DNA from: Isoetes taiwanensis
Lineage: Eukaryota; Streptophyta; Lycopodiopsida; Isoetales; Isoetaceae
Assembly: GCA_021234155.1 (NCBI GenBank)
Contig: JAJEKV010000132.1
Span: forward strand, 558,001-622,000
Direction of reading: 5' to 3'
Length of the DNA stretch: 64,000 bases
Both the position numbers and the translations under genes were made by a program. Below are positions 11,056 through 23,265 of this stretch, in pieces. Within the stretch, counting starts at the first letter, position 1. Every line of letters begins with the position of its first letter. Under the pieces are notes generated by a model. It was given only the letters and a program-made list of their open reading frames with translations. It was not told the origin of the DNA and did not search any database.

Positions 11056-11760
11056 AAACATTCCTAATGTACTAGAGAATTTTGACATCCATTACCATCT
11101 TAAGTATACCCGCGTCTTTCTTTCTAGAAAGAACATTCGAAGTGCCTCTTGAAATGACCTTTAGCACATTGAATAACCCAGTCTTTGACAAAGGCCTACG
11201 CATAATTTTCTTCGGATTAAAATAAAAATAGAAATAGTTTGATGCATAAATTGTGAATCAATACTTGTAAATGCAAGGCACCTGCATTGGCCACAGATCT
11301 GCCATAGATCTGATGAGGCACCAATTGGAACTTATATGTGCAACCTAGCAGTAGTACACTAGATTTGATGTGAAGCAGCTTATTGCATTAACAACAAATA
11401 TGGCATTGATGATCAAACATAGATATTTGTAACCTTAACTTGGTGCAACCTTAACTTGGTGCTGCGAGCATACTTCATTGCGAAGTGAACAAAAAAAAAA
11501 GGCATTCACCCTATTTAATTTTTGCTTGATCATGAGTAGCCAAGACCAAGTTGAGGACAACAAAAAATGTACTTTGAATGTCTTTATATTCTTTGTAAAA
11601 TGATCCTGGCCATTCAAAAATCAAGATATCCATCACGATCTATTCCCAGTTGCAGCTTCTGCAATTACTAGAGTTTTTAAATCTCCATAGGTCCTAATTC
11701 CCATAGGTCCCATCATGAACTTTAAAGCAATCATAAATAGCCCTTTTTCCTGAATCTTTA
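11056..11760. other. Non-coding gap
   Basis: AT-rich sequence between the LTR array and the LINE. It contains only short ORFs and an A10 run near 11492-11501. I see no feature that can be named. Confidence 0.5.
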
Positions 11761-11779
11761 AGGATGCTACATGCTAAGG

Positions 11780-14060
11780 GGAGATACATGGCAGAAACCC
11801 AGGAGCGCCTGTTTGACATGCTTATGGCAGAGCCAAAAGCTTTTTGGCGTAAGGTGTTATACAAGAAGCGCCAGGTGGCTGGTAATGTAAGTGTGGAGCA
11901 ATGGATGCACGGCTATGTGAGTTATATGACCCCCGTGAGCTAATGCCGTGGTCCCGATCGTGGGAGAGGTGCCGCTCCTCACGCGGGAGGATGTCCAAAG
12001 CAGGTCTCGTGCATCCGGGCGAATGGCAAGGCAAAAGGATTTACAGGGGCCGCAGCGAGCTGTTGAAGTGGGGTGGCCCATTTGTGGTAGGGCCCCCGAC
12101 GGTGATCATTAACCGTGCTCGAAGCGAGGGCCTCCCCGTGAGTGGATGGTTAGTAAGGTTGTTCCCTGTTCATAAAGCCGGTAATACGGATGAGCCGGCG
12201 AATTACCGGATGATTATGGTAAGCTCATTTGTTTGCAAAGCCCCGGCAGGGTGGTGGAGAAGAAACTCACTAAGTGGGCCGAGGAGGCAGGGTGCGGGCA
12301 ATTGGCGGGCAAGCCGCCCCACTCACTCCCCGGCCCGACCATATCTTCACTTTGAGAGTGTTGATGGAGGCCAGCCGCAATGCCCCGGCCGGGACTTGTA
12401 TTGTCGCTTTGTAGATTTTAAGGCGCATATGATACCGCCCCCGGAGACATGTTGTGGGCGAGGTTGCAAGAATTGCGAAGTTCCACAGGAGTTCCGAATG
12501 TGGTGCACCAGCTTTATGATGGGATTTATGCCGCTACACGCCTTATGAAGATCGGGCGGTAGCTAGCACTATGGGAGTTAAGCGGGGCTGCCCGTTGTCT
12601 CCAACGCTTTTGGGTTGTACATTGATAGCTTGGAGACGTGGATGCGCGGCACCATGGGGAGGAGGGGTGCAATTATCCGATGCGACCTCGTGGGCGATTA
12701 CTATGCGGATGATGTAGCTTTGCTAGCCCACACGCCGCGGCGGTATGCAGCAACATTTGGATGCCCTCGATTGGGTTACGTGGGGCAACGGAATGACGGT
12801 GAACTTGCACAAAAAACTAAGCTTTCGCGATCCTGTCCTCGCAACACCCTATCCCCGAAAGTTATATTACGAGGGGACGGGAAGTGGAGATGGTGCGGAG
12901 CTTTAAGTATCCGGGAATTGATTTCACTACTAACATTTGTGGGATGAGTGTGTGGAGGAGGAGAGCCAGTCTGGTTTGGAAGGTTTTATATGCGAGCAAA
13001 ACAGCGCGTGTTGCGGATAGATCTCGCGGATGGGTGAGGAGAGCACACCGATTTAGAGCTTTTGGCCGGTCTTTCGCTATATGGGGTGGAGGTTTGGGGC
13101 CCAGCAGTTAGCAAAAAATACATGGGATAGGTTGGAAAGGGTGCGTAAAAGCTTTCTTGACATATAGCTTGGGAGTGAAGGACACCGCACCGTATCAGAT
13201 TTTGTTGTATGAGGCGGGGGTTCGCCTTTTGACGATTACGCTATGCGGGGCATCTTACTTGCTTCCATAAGGTGGATGGGATGGATGAGCATCGCTTGCC
13301 CCCACAGGCCGTGTTGTTAACGGAAAATTTGGCTGAAGAGGGTATGGCACGAAAGCATCGTAAGGGATGGTTTAGGAGGTGGTCTATAGATTACCAACGG
13401 ATGGTGGCTGGCAGATTCGATCGCATGAGAATGGGCAATTGGATGCCTCTACTCTTGCAAAGCCCAAGACGAGCACTATCACGCCGAGATTAATCCCGGC
13501 CTTGAGCATGGACCCCATCGGCACTTGAAAGCACACATCTCAAATTGAAGAAACGGAGAGCTATTGCTGCCATAAGGGCGGGTTCCCATTACCTCGCAAT
13601 TGAAACAGTCATTTGGGGGTGAATGGCGCACGGGGATCCCCGAGGGGAGGAAAGGATATGTCGGTGTTGTGAGATGCGTGATAGAGGATGAGCACCATGC
13701 CCTCCCCGGTGATTGCAAAGATATGCCCATGTCCGGCGGCACACCGATCTTAGATGCTCGACACACCGCTACATCGCCATTTGCATCACCTATGGTAGTA
13801 GCGGTGGGAGCTTACATCCCCGCAGATTTGGCCGTACCGGACTTGCTCTCTTCGGGGCATGGTATTTGAGAGCCTATCGCTAGGGTTTTTCCTCCCAAGT
13901 GGGGTTTTTTCATTCGGTAGTAGGGTTCTCTTGTCTGATTACATTGTTTGTTTTGGTGTTGGGGTTTTTGGCTTTTTTGCTGTTTCTGCATGATGTACTG
14001 GTCTCATAGGCCTCCGCCTCGTGGGCGATTAAAATAAACTTCCTTCCTTCCTTCCTTCTA
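11780..14060 (+). mobile_element. GC-rich non-LTR retrotransposon (LINE), frame-broken
   Basis: The recognisable LINE reverse transcriptase blocks appear in order on the plus strand but in changing frames: ERLFDMLMAEPKAFWRKVL (11790-11860), VHKAGNTDEPANYRMIMV (12168-12220), FVDFKA (near 12410, first catalytic block), GVKRGCPLSPTL (near 12570), FGLYIDSLETWM (12605-12640), YYADDVALLAHT (12700-12735, catalytic Asp pair) and SFKYPGIDFTTN (near 12900). A long 3' part follows, then a non-coding tail that ends in AATAAA and repeated CTTCC near 14030-14058, a LINE-like 3' end. The GC content is clearly higher than the flanks. Many frameshifts make it a pseudogene. The clade is not assigned. Confidence 0.85.
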
Positions 14061-15830
14061 TGTGCAGCTTTACAATCTTTTTTTGACGCCCAGACCACTA
14101 TTTAGGCAAAGCGTGGCTTGGCTTCAAAACCCATTGTAGCTAGAGGAAAAAGATCTGGCATTGTAGTGTGGGCTCTTGTAGGATTTCAAATCCGATGCAG
14201 ATAATTGGACCTCCATGCACCAATAAAGAAGATCAAGAGAAAAATCAAGCCAAATACAGAAAATTGAACAAACCAATTAAATTGAATAGTATCCTGGCCT
14301 ACTGACAATTGAAGCACTGCCAAAACCTAGCTTAAGCAGAGAATGAATGCCCTGAAAAATATTTTAAATTCAGTCCACCATAGATACAACTTGGAAGGCA
14401 CAGAATGAAGCTTGCAAATGGCCTGATAGAGAGAAAATATGAAAAATTGTTGTTCATGTGAACGTCATAATATTGGAGCAACTACCCAGCTTACCAAGTG
14501 TCTTACTTGCCAAAGCCCACGTAAAAGCTGGAATAATACTTGTTTGTGCCATTTCATGCCATTTAACCAAGCATAGGTCGGATTGAAATTTTTTTGCAAT
14601 AACTTTGGGCATTCTTTTGCATGGCAGCATACAATATGTTAACATCAGATCAAAGGGGGCAAGCTTGCTACGACCTGCAGCTGTTTACATCTTGACAATC
14701 GTTTGACGGAGTTAGGTATAGATGAATAGTGAAGATATGTGCAAGGTTGATTCTTAAAAAAAGATTAAAGTTTGGCTAGCCACATTATAATAAAAAACAT
14801 TCGGCCTAAATCCCAAACAAAATCAATTGTCTACACAAAACATTAGGCTTGAAGCAAAAAACAAGAATGATTAGGGCAAAATGAGTTTCTGATCGTTGTA
14901 AAAAAAAAAGTTGGCATCCAAAAAGCCGAAAACCTTAGGCCATATTCATATGACAAATACCAAAAATATTTTTCACCACCGAAAAAACAATTAGTAATAA
15001 TAGACGTCAGATCATGAGATATGCATCTAATATGTCCAAATCACTCTCCCCTACAGAATTGCCCTTTAACAAGGGCAATCCAAAAATGAATAGCTTCAAT
15101 TTGAGTACAGCGAAGGCGGAACTATACATTTGTGCAAAATGCTTTAAAAATCATTTTCAGCTATGGGGGCTGCCCATAAACCATGCACATACAGACAGAA
15201 TCCTTGCCATTGGAGATGCACGCATCAAAATTCAACGGAGGAGGGCTTATTGGATAGCTTGCAAGGTAACGGATCCGAGGTCTAAAATTCAAGCAAATGT
15301 CGTGCCAAAAAGTTACAGCAGTTCAAAGCAAGGAGGGTCTGCACTCCATCTTCGTGCATCAGGTGCCCGTCTATCGTGCCCTCTGTTTTTGCAATGAAAA
15401 AGAGTTTTGGATTTAAGATTCAAGAAAAGTCTAATGAGCGGATCATGGGCTGCGATGAGCGAACCGTAGTCTAAGGTGGGCGGATCATGGGCAGTAGATG
15501 GGCAGATGCACGGATTATAGAGACCCCCAACACAAAAAAAAAAAAAAAAAAGTTATTAATGTAGTTGAAAATCGATTGACAATTAATTATTGGCGACCAT
15601 TTTTCTCATGGGTCGAAATCGGCTAGCACGTAAGAGGGAGAAAGAATCTCCAAAGCCATTGAAACGTACCTACTTAGTATACTTGTTCTGGGACCCAATT
15701 TAGGATGCCTAGCCATCGTATGGACGTGCTTTAGAGGACGTGCAATTAAATGGCAGGCTGAAACGTTTTGTCTATAGCCGCATGGCCCATGCCTTAGTGC
15801 TCTGACTTCTATACCAATGAGTTCCAAGGG
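14061..15830. other. Non-coding gap with poly(A) tract
   Basis: Mostly AT-rich DNA with no supported gene. The run of about 18 A at 15533-15550, just after a short G-rich stretch with two GCGGATCATGGGC copies (near 15438 and 15479), could be the end of a small retroposon, but I could not find matching target duplications. Confidence 0.4.
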
Positions 15831-15833
15831 CAC

Positions 15834-16187
15834 ATGATGGCTCTTCTTGGGCTTCTTGAGCTTGGCCTAGCTACTATCATCCTAACACTAAAGCAAGGCT
15901 ATGCACTTGGGAACATGAATGCCCTCGCTGCCATTTATGGAAGCAACACTGGAACAGATGGCTACTATGGACTGTGCGCTATCCAGCCGAGGATAAAATT
16001 ACTGGAATGCAAAGGAAATTACTATAACTATACAAATCCTCTCAAAAATATGTCTGTCTGGGCGATCACGGGAGGTGTGTATTTTACTTGTGCGTTCACT
16101 TACACTTCCCGTAATCCAATCTGCTGGGGTGACACAGGAGGGGGAGATAAGGATACACCCCAAGTCCTGGCAATTCCAGCGAAATAG
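15834..16187 (+). pseudogene. CRINKLY4-like receptor ectodomain fragment
   Basis: The ATG frame encodes 117 residues: a hydrophobic start (MMALLGLLELGLATIIL) that could be a signal peptide, then NALAAIYGSN, YGLCAIQPRI, LLECKGN, WAITGGVYFTCAF and RNPICWGD. This alternation of a small-residue beta strand, a C-[AG]-[FIL] and a C[WYK]G turn matches the first repeats of the RCC1-like propeller in CRINKLY4/CCR receptor kinases. Those proteins have several such repeats, then a TNFR-like region, a membrane helix and a kinase. Here a stop follows the second repeat and none of the rest is seen nearby. It may be a 5' gene fragment or a short secreted product; I favour a truncated copy. Confidence 0.5.
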
Positions 16188-16229
16188 GACGTCCGTATAT
16201 GGAGTCCGGGATGCGTTATTTCTGGACAA

Positions 16230-16745
16230 AAGTTATCCTATATTTCTGGACACCCGAGATCAGCCACTGTAAGCCCATCCATGGATCGATGGGTGCATCG
16301 ATGCCAGGACACCCAAGAACCCATGCATCTCGGACATGTTGAACGTGCGGTTGAACCGCGTTGTTGCCACACACGATCCCATCGTACCTGTGGCAGGTCC
16401 TTGTGAGGTTGCTAGGTGCATTTAGTCTAGGGTCATGATTGTAAGCCTGTCAAACTCAAATGAAACTGCATTTGCTATAAGCCTGAGGAAATCCCTTGCC
16501 AAGGGTATGGTCTTTCTGGCCAGGGGTATGGTGTCTCTGGCCAAGGACATGGGTATGGTATTTCTGGACAACGTTGTGGTCTTTCTGGACAAGGGTAGGG
16601 TATGGTGTTTCTGGATAAGTGCTTGGTATTTTTGGACAAGTGTTTGGTATTTCTGGACATTAGTGTGGTATTCCTGGCCATGTGGTTGGTGTTTCAAGCC
16701 ACTAGCCTGGTATTTCTGGCCATTGGTGTTTTTGGTCATGGGCTT
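16230..16745 (+). repeat. Minisatellite based on TTTCTGGACAAG/TTTCTGGCCA
   Basis: Irregular repeats of about 20-30 bp built on GGTATTTCTGGACAAG or GGTGTTTCTGGCCA, running on and off from 16230 to 16745 and resuming at 17040-17140. The repetition keeps long frames open on both strands, so the ORFs over it are not taken as genes. Confidence 0.75.
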
Positions 16746-16790
16746 GGTATCTAAAACATTGAGTTGCAACTCACAACATCTCAAAACATC

Positions 16791-17030
16791 TAATTGGAAC
16801 ACAATATCTAAAACATTGAATCGCAACTCACAACATCTCAATTGCAACTCATTATTAAATCAAAATATCAATTGGAAATGATAACTTAATAATGTATAGA
16901 ACATTAGAACACAATACCTAAAACATTAAATTGCAACTCTCAACATGTCAAGACATCTCAATTGCAACTCATTATTAAATAAAAATCTCAATTGGAAATG
17001 ATAATGTAATAATGTATAGAGCATTGGAAG
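16791..17030 (+). repeat. 120-bp tandem duplication
   Basis: Two adjacent 120-bp units with the shared stretch CATCTCAATTGCAACTCATT at 16835 and again 120 bp later, differing by scattered substitutions. AT-rich, no coding signal. Confidence 0.75.
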
Positions 17031-17284
17031 GACGTCTTTGGCTAAGGGTATGGTGTTTCTGGCCAATATTATGGTGTTTTTGGACGAGAGCTTGGTATTT
17101 CTGTAAAGAAGGTATTTCTGGCCAGAGGTAGAGGTAAATATGTTGTCAGGGGAATAGTCTTAACTGCCCATGAAGTGGCTCGAAACCAATTATTCTACAA
17201 ACATCAAGACGACAACAATCATGACTATAATTTTAAAATTGAGGGCAAATCTAATGGTTCCAAATAGTATGTTCTTGTCTGAAG

Positions 17285-18446
17285 TTGTCTTGGTCGAAAA
17301 GAAAAAAAAACAGAATGAGACAAAAATCAGGGCATCTTGGTATGGCAACCTTCGGCGACTCCAGAATGGCGACACCAAGATGGGGTTCTCAGAATGGCAG
17401 CAAAGATGATGATAATGGGAGCTCTGGAAGCTCAGGATGGTACTACAGCTCAAGGGAAGAATCCTCGGAGGAAGAAGGGCCAGCCGAAGGAGCCGAGTGT
17501 TCAAAGAGAGTGGATGGTGATGGGGAAAGTGTCTGCAAGAGTGATTCTGAACACAATGATAATGGCAGTGAGGAGGACGCATCTCCAGAAGAAGATCTGT
17601 TGTAGGGCGACTGGGCTATGAAAGCCAAGGCCAAGAAAAAAGAGCAAATACAGGCAAATGCTTTGCAAGCTCAGTCTCTGAGAGAGATCAAAAAGCAAAG
17701 GAGGACATAGAGGGAAAGCCCACCGCATGGAGTACCTCAGGATTCGAAAGTTGTTGCTGCTTACTCAGAGGAGGACTCCGAGATCAATGAGGCAGCTTGG
17801 GACCGCAGGTATTACTACAGTAGGAAAACTGTTAGGCATGTTTGTTTATTTCAAGGTTGTGTGTGGTCTTCTGTTAAAAAAACGAAGGCGCCAAGATCAC
17901 TTGGCAAAAGAGCACGAATGGGATGTGGTTGTGCAAGGTGCTCCAAAGGGCAGAAAGAGGTTGACTGTCATGAAGCAGAAAAGGAGGGAGGGGCGAGATT
18001 TGGGAGAGTATGCCTTGAGGCGAGCCCTTGATCCACAGTATAAGTACAAGGTAAATCTGGCCTGGTTCTTGAAGAGATGCAAAGAGCTAGCTATGGGTTA
18101 TGGCTGGGCTATGCTCGAGAATATTGAAGATGGAGAGGACAAGAATACATTGGCATCATATGTTGATAAATATGTAGCTCGGAGGAGGATGGAATGGAAA
18201 AAAATGAAGGATAAAAAAATAGCACAGTATGAGATGTATATAGCACAGAATTATGGTCTAAATTCTGTGGATCAAAAGGAGTGGGCTGACCGTGAAGCTT
18301 ATGGGAACTTAGAGACATGCAAGGAGGGTCTGCAGACGCGACTTCTTTATTGTGGCAGGTTTGAGGGTAGCTCGAGTGTCCCGAAATCTCTATCCACACC
18401 AGTTAAGTTGCTAACGAAATCCATAGTTGCTGGGTTGAATTTGTGA
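17285..18446 (+). pseudogene. Unrecognised charged protein, probably interrupted
   Basis: Not recognised. From 17285 to 17605 the frame is very acidic and serine-rich (runs such as EESSEEEGP and SDSEHNDNGSEED). After a TAG at 17603-17605 the same frame continues with basic, Gln-rich residues (MKAKAKKKEQIQANALQAQSL) to another TAG near 17706. A second ATG frame, 17727-18446, gives 239 residues with YALRRALDPQYKYKVNLAWFLKRC, then a predicted helical charged part (YVARRRMEWKKMKDKKIAQYE). The alternation of acidic tail, lysine-rich helices and two conserved-looking frames suggests one old gene or transposon protein with stops and a frameshift. The 17285 end has no ATG. Confidence 0.4.
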
Positions 18447-18469
18447 TACGTAAATCTGAAGTCGTGTCC

Positions 18470-18555
18470 TTTGAGCATCTTGATTCTGATAATCCCAAAA
18501 AGGTTGGCTTGTCTTGGTTGAACGAGAAATGCGTGGGTGCCTACTTTATGTAACT
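18470..18555 (+). other. Possible downstream exon of the charged ORF
   Basis: Just after the 239-residue frame, the reading SFEHLDSDNPKKVGLSWLNEK is open and protein-like in a different frame and runs into GTAACT, a possible donor site. It may be a further exon or frameshifted continuation of the same gene. Confidence 0.25.
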
Positions 18556-18689
18556 ATCCTCCCTTTCATAGGCTCTAATTATGCACTTTTTTTGAATTCA
18601 AAATTTTTGTGTAGGGTAGTTCCTTTTGTTATGTATATATGTGGTATGCCCATAACATTGTCCATAAATGGAGGATTTAGCGGTCAGAT

Positions 18690-19447
18690 AGGGGAATTGG
18701 GCTCCTAATGGAACGGCATTAGCATATGGCCTCATGGAGAGGAGTAGATATTCTGGCACTCTTGCTTGTATTGGATTTGACAAGGATTTGGCACCATTTC
18801 ATCACGTTGGTGGAGGGTCAGGATATCAAAAGACGAATTCTTAAGAACTCTTTGGAAGCAGTTTTCACCAAAACTCTTCTCGGAAGGCCCTAGCGATGTG
18901 TGCCAAAAAAAATTAACTCTATCAATTTCTTATCCTGGAATTGCAAATTGATTCTGCCAACTGACTCAGAACATCAAAATTATTCTAGGGACCAAGTTTC
19001 ATGGGCAGATACCACCCCTTGGCCAAGAAATGCCAAAGAAGCTAAAGTCTAACACACTTGTTGTCAATTGGTCTAGATGCTGCATGCGAACATTGCTTGG
19101 TGAGTCGCCATGTATATTTCATTGGGAAAATTGACCATATAACTTGGCTCCTAAGATAATTTCGATGTTTCGGACGACGTGGCAAAGCCAAATTGCCATT
19201 TCAGAGTCCTGATCCTTCTGAAACTGCAGAAGAGTTAGGTTTCTACTCGATAGCCCACAAAACGATTCGTATGGTTAGAAGTTTTCTTGGACGGATTGTG
19301 GATTGTCTTGAGCATGCCCGTAACGTTATCCTTGAATTGATTCAAAGGTCGGATGGGGGATTTGATGATGGAATGAGGGCATTAGCATACGGCCTAATAG
19401 AGAGGGGTAGGTACTCTGGCACCCTTGCCTGCATTGGATTCAACTAG
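18690..19447 (+). pseudogene. Tandem pair of related ORF fragments, function unknown
   Basis: The stretch at 18695-18790 encodes NGTALAYGLMERSRYSGTL followed by ACIGFDKDLAPFHHVGGG. The one at 19370-19447 encodes MRALAYGLIERGRYSGTLA and CIGF before a TAG-type stop that interrupts the equivalent of NLAPCHH. DNA similarity continues about 130 bp beyond each, so a unit of roughly 700 bp was duplicated. The second copy has a longer open frame upstream from 19193 (no ATG). Selection-like conservation at protein level is suggestive, but I do not recognise the family. Confidence 0.4.
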
Positions 19448-19449
19448 AA

Positions 19450-21815
19450 TTTGGCACCATGTCATCACGCATTGGGTGGGTCACAATGCTTAAAGATGGA
19501 TCATTAAGAACCTCTAGGAATTAGCTTCCCTCAAAACTCTTCTCCGAAGGTCCTATCAATGGCCAGACAACTTTTTCACCCCCAATTACAAATTCGTTCT
19601 TCTAACTAAGTCAAGTTTCATGGGCAGAAGAATACGCATTAGCCAAGAAGAGCCAAAAGGAGCAAGTTTGCTTTTCAAAAAAGTGCCAAATCTGCAAGCG
19701 AAGCTTTAGTCTGCTTCAACAATGATATATGATCTTAGATCCTTATCAGACTTATACCAATTGAAATCACATCAAAATGCCTTATAGAACTCAAGATCTA
19801 AAAAAATATTCGTTGTTTTTTGTTGACGTTCACTAACAGAAATTTTAATCCACTTTCAACACATTCCTCATCCCAGTTCCCAATCAAGCCAAAAAAATTT
19901 ATACGTGTTCTTGAAAGTTTTCCCTGATAGTTATTTCAAAAAATGCTTATTAACACTTAAGATATTATCATCTGAATGTGCATACCTTTTTCTATTACAA
20001 AATACACTGGTCATATTTTTCAGTCATTTAGCACTAAAGTTGTCCCTTGATGAACTCGAATGGGTCCATTTGTACATTTTTTTTAAATTCTATTAGAGCA
20101 TGAACATAAAGAATTTGTCCACATAAATATAGTTATGTAGATTTCGGAAGAGGAAATCTACTTCTGCCATTGAAGGACATGTGTTCTGGTGCTCGGATTC
20201 GAAGGAAAAACTCTGGCATTGGAGCATTAAAGGGCTTTGGTTATGCAGCATTTGTTTTTCTTCATGTCCATGTTCTTTTTGAGTGCGAGCTTCTGCCGAT
20301 TGTGCTAGAAGTCGACCAGGTATGCCGCATCTTGTCCGTTATTTTGTTGGTGTTTCAGAACTCTCATTCTAGAGTATCAGATTTAAAAACAATTTGTATC
20401 TAGGAACATCAGCGCATCTTTCCAGTTTCTGAATGCCGGAATGGCATGAATTTTACAAACATAAGGCAAGGGAAAAAGGGACGTCATTGTGGGGGCAAAG
20501 GTAGTCTATGCTAAAATCTTATAAACAAAAAACCACAAAGTTTAAGACGTTTTTTTTACATGCTTTGGGTTTTTGGGTTGCCTCTAGGGGGCAAACCCTT
20601 GCTTATGTGGGTTTGTGGCATATCCCAGGTATATGCTGGAATATACCTAGGATATGCTGGTGACTGCTCCAAACCCATTGCTACCTGTAAACTAGCAGTC
20701 TCGAGTAAACTGGACATGCATGTACAAAGGAAAAACACTGGTCAATATGTGCTATAAGGCGTCTCATATTGTGCAGCTTGGCAACTTTAAACTTGAATTT
20801 TCAAGAGAATTAGAATGTTAGTAAATGTATTTCTTGGCCATGTGGCATGATATCATTGTGAGGCAAGACAGATTGACGTCTAATTGCTGATCCTACACCT
20901 AAATCTTCCTATCTAAACTAGAAATGGTGCCCATCATCAAACATCATTATCGAGACAATAAATGTATACAGGAAAAGGATCCGACTACAGAGGGTTGATG
21001 GGCAGTGGTACATGAAGCCTAGAGCAAGCCAAGAAAATGCAGAGAACATTGATGGCGAGCTGAAGCGCATAAAGCTCAAAATGAAGATAAAAGGAATGAA
21101 AAGGCCTTGCCAGTTTGAGGATAGCTACAACAAACAGTCTTGTTTGCAGAGAGTTGATGTAGGATGCCATAAAAAGATAAAGTTGCGGCTACAAAATTGG
21201 TTATGGCGAGCTATTTCTCCTTGCCTTGAGCTTACTAGTTATGGAGCCCGGCGTTGTCAGGCCTAGTAACAATTCGAAAAGTGGTTGTTTACTATTAAAA
21301 AAAGATTTGGAACATGAAAATTTCCATTTGAGAATTGTAGGAGCAACAATGGAGCACAAAATTTGCATTCTCGCCACATGTATTTCATATACAACGATTT
21401 GGGGATTTTTGCCGCAACTATTGGCATTGCAGGGCCTAGGATGAATATTCTATGTTGAGGGATAGGGTTGCAAAACGTTGATGTCCACCAATATCAATCA
21501 TAAGTTGTGTATGTCACACGTGGTGGTGTACAATGTCGTGTACTTTTTATATCTAGAGCAAAGACCAATTTCTTTGACCACTGAGTATGTATCAAGGAGC
21601 ATTGAAATTTCACCACATGCTTTATGTTCAACACATATTCAATGATGCTATAAAATATTTGAAGGCGAGAAGTACATGAGTATATAGATTTTCCATCACC
21701 AAACTCATGCACCTAGCAGGCCTATTAAAATATAGTTCAGTAAGCATACTCAATTCAATTTGAAATCAAAAGGTTTGCAAATACTTTTCCAACCACAAAT
21801 ATAAGAACACAAAGC
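19450..21815. other. Mostly non-coding stretch
   Basis: Contains a short unassigned ORF at 20170-20403 and another at 21012-21266 (basic, MKPRASQENAENIDGELKR), neither with a recognisable domain. At 20575-20598 is an imperfect inverted repeat, GGGTTGCC and GGCAAACCC around CTCTAGG; a similar one occurs at 59135-59158. Near 20620-20660 the motif ATATGCTGG is duplicated. Confidence 0.35.
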
Positions 21816-21818
21816 TGA

Positions 21819-22060
21819 ATGGTGGCATCGTGACAAAAGAGCAATCCTAATAATTACAATAAGTACCTCTCCCATATCCACTTCTAGGAGAAGTTGAAGA
21901 TCTAGGAAAAGTTATGTGCATAGGATATATGAATTCATATAATAATAAAGACAATTATCAGAGGAGGAATTGCAAACAATTAAAAAATGTGCTAGGAAAA
22001 TCCTCTTCATCAAGTTTAGCACACTAAAGACTTCCAGTTTCAAAACAATTATTTTAAAAT
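21819..22060 (+). repeat. Dispersed repeat R1, copy 1
   Basis: About 240 bp (GGCATCGTGACAAAAGAGCA to the end near AAAATTGGCTATGG) found again in direct orientation at 26417-26650. It is strongly similar over its length with small indels. No coding frame is conserved. Confidence 0.75.
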
Positions 22061-22608
22061 TGGCTATGGCCCCTGATACTCTATAAATGGCTTCAACTCT
22101 TCATTCCAAACAGAGATTGTTTACCTCACAATGAAAGCCCAAACCACCTCTTTTTCTCAAACTCCTTTCTCATGACTTGTTGAACTGACTTCCACAATAT
22201 TATCCTCATTACAGACAATAGAGCATGATGGTGATTGAATTCAAAGACAAATCCATTGGAATTACATGGTATCCAAGTGATCTTAACACTAGAGTTGTCT
22301 CGGGGACCTGTTTGGGTTCATCAACCCGTATGGGTCCCTCAATCCCTTCTCCATATTAGGGACTAGTTCTTTATGATTATGAGATTTTAAATATGAACAC
22401 CTGAATTGTAAGATTAACTCGAAGTTGTACCACCATATTCAATGGCAAAATAAAATTCTTCACAAGTTTGGCACAAATCGCACCTTGAATTACACTCAAT
22501 TCAATAGTTTCAATGATATGATATATCTCATGACACTCAACATGGAATACAAATTTCAAGATAACATTAATTTTCTATGAAAGTTGATATGAAGCAAGCA
22601 CGGGGGAG

Positions 22609-23265
22609 TGGTCCACGGCGAATGGGTTATTGGAATTATGGCAAATACTATGTAAATGTTATTTCTAAGGTCACCTAATATTATAAAGGGGCATAGGATA
22701 ACATAGCATTTGGGTTAAGAACCATTGATATTTATGGAAGGGGTCGAGGCACTATCATTGGGATAGTTATTGGTTGAGAAAAAGATCATAGATAATGTCC
22801 CATATGATAAGCAAGGAGATATTTTGAGAAAAAAGGCAACTGCCTGCTAAAAAAGGCTAAAGTCGCAGAGAGATCTATAAATAGAACCGAAACTTTAGTT
22901 GGACATATCTCCACAATCAGAGCTCCATTGAAGTGACCATTAGCTCGTTGGAACCGTCTCGGAGTCTAGTTTCCGAATTGGGGTGGCACATTCCGTAGTT
23001 CATCCGGAGGAGAGAGTAATAGCCGAAAAGGTGACAAGGGGTCACAGATCACTGCCATAGTGACTTCACAGATCTGCAATTGTTTTTATGATGTGTGGCT
23101 ACTTGGAGTAGCTAGATTAGTCTGGAAGGCTAATAAGCCAGATGCTTTGTATTTGCCATAGAGCACTTGTGTTTTGCCATAACCCAGTGGATCCGGTTGG
23201 GTGGTTAATGGTGCTGCCATATCACTTGTGCATGAATAAAGCTTCCTTAGTCCAGTGTTCTATTA
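22609..23265 (+). repeat. LTR copy d, diverged, probably solo
   Basis: It starts TGGTCC right after CACGGGGGAG, as in LTR copy b, and shares with the array LTRs the stretch AAGGCTAAAGTC, the TATAAATA box (22876-22883), CATATCTCCACA, GAACC(A/G)TCTC, TCTAGTTT and GGTGGCAC. A polyadenylation-like GAATAAAGCTT follows at 23235. No primer site or internal segment is seen on either side, so this is a solo LTR or a remnant of an older relative. The 3' edge is approximate. Confidence 0.6.

Noticed and set aside
16435-16881. Long ORFs on both strands with repeated hydrophobic or histidine/glutamine phrases
   Set aside because: They are created by the TTTCTGGAC minisatellite, and both strands are open at once.
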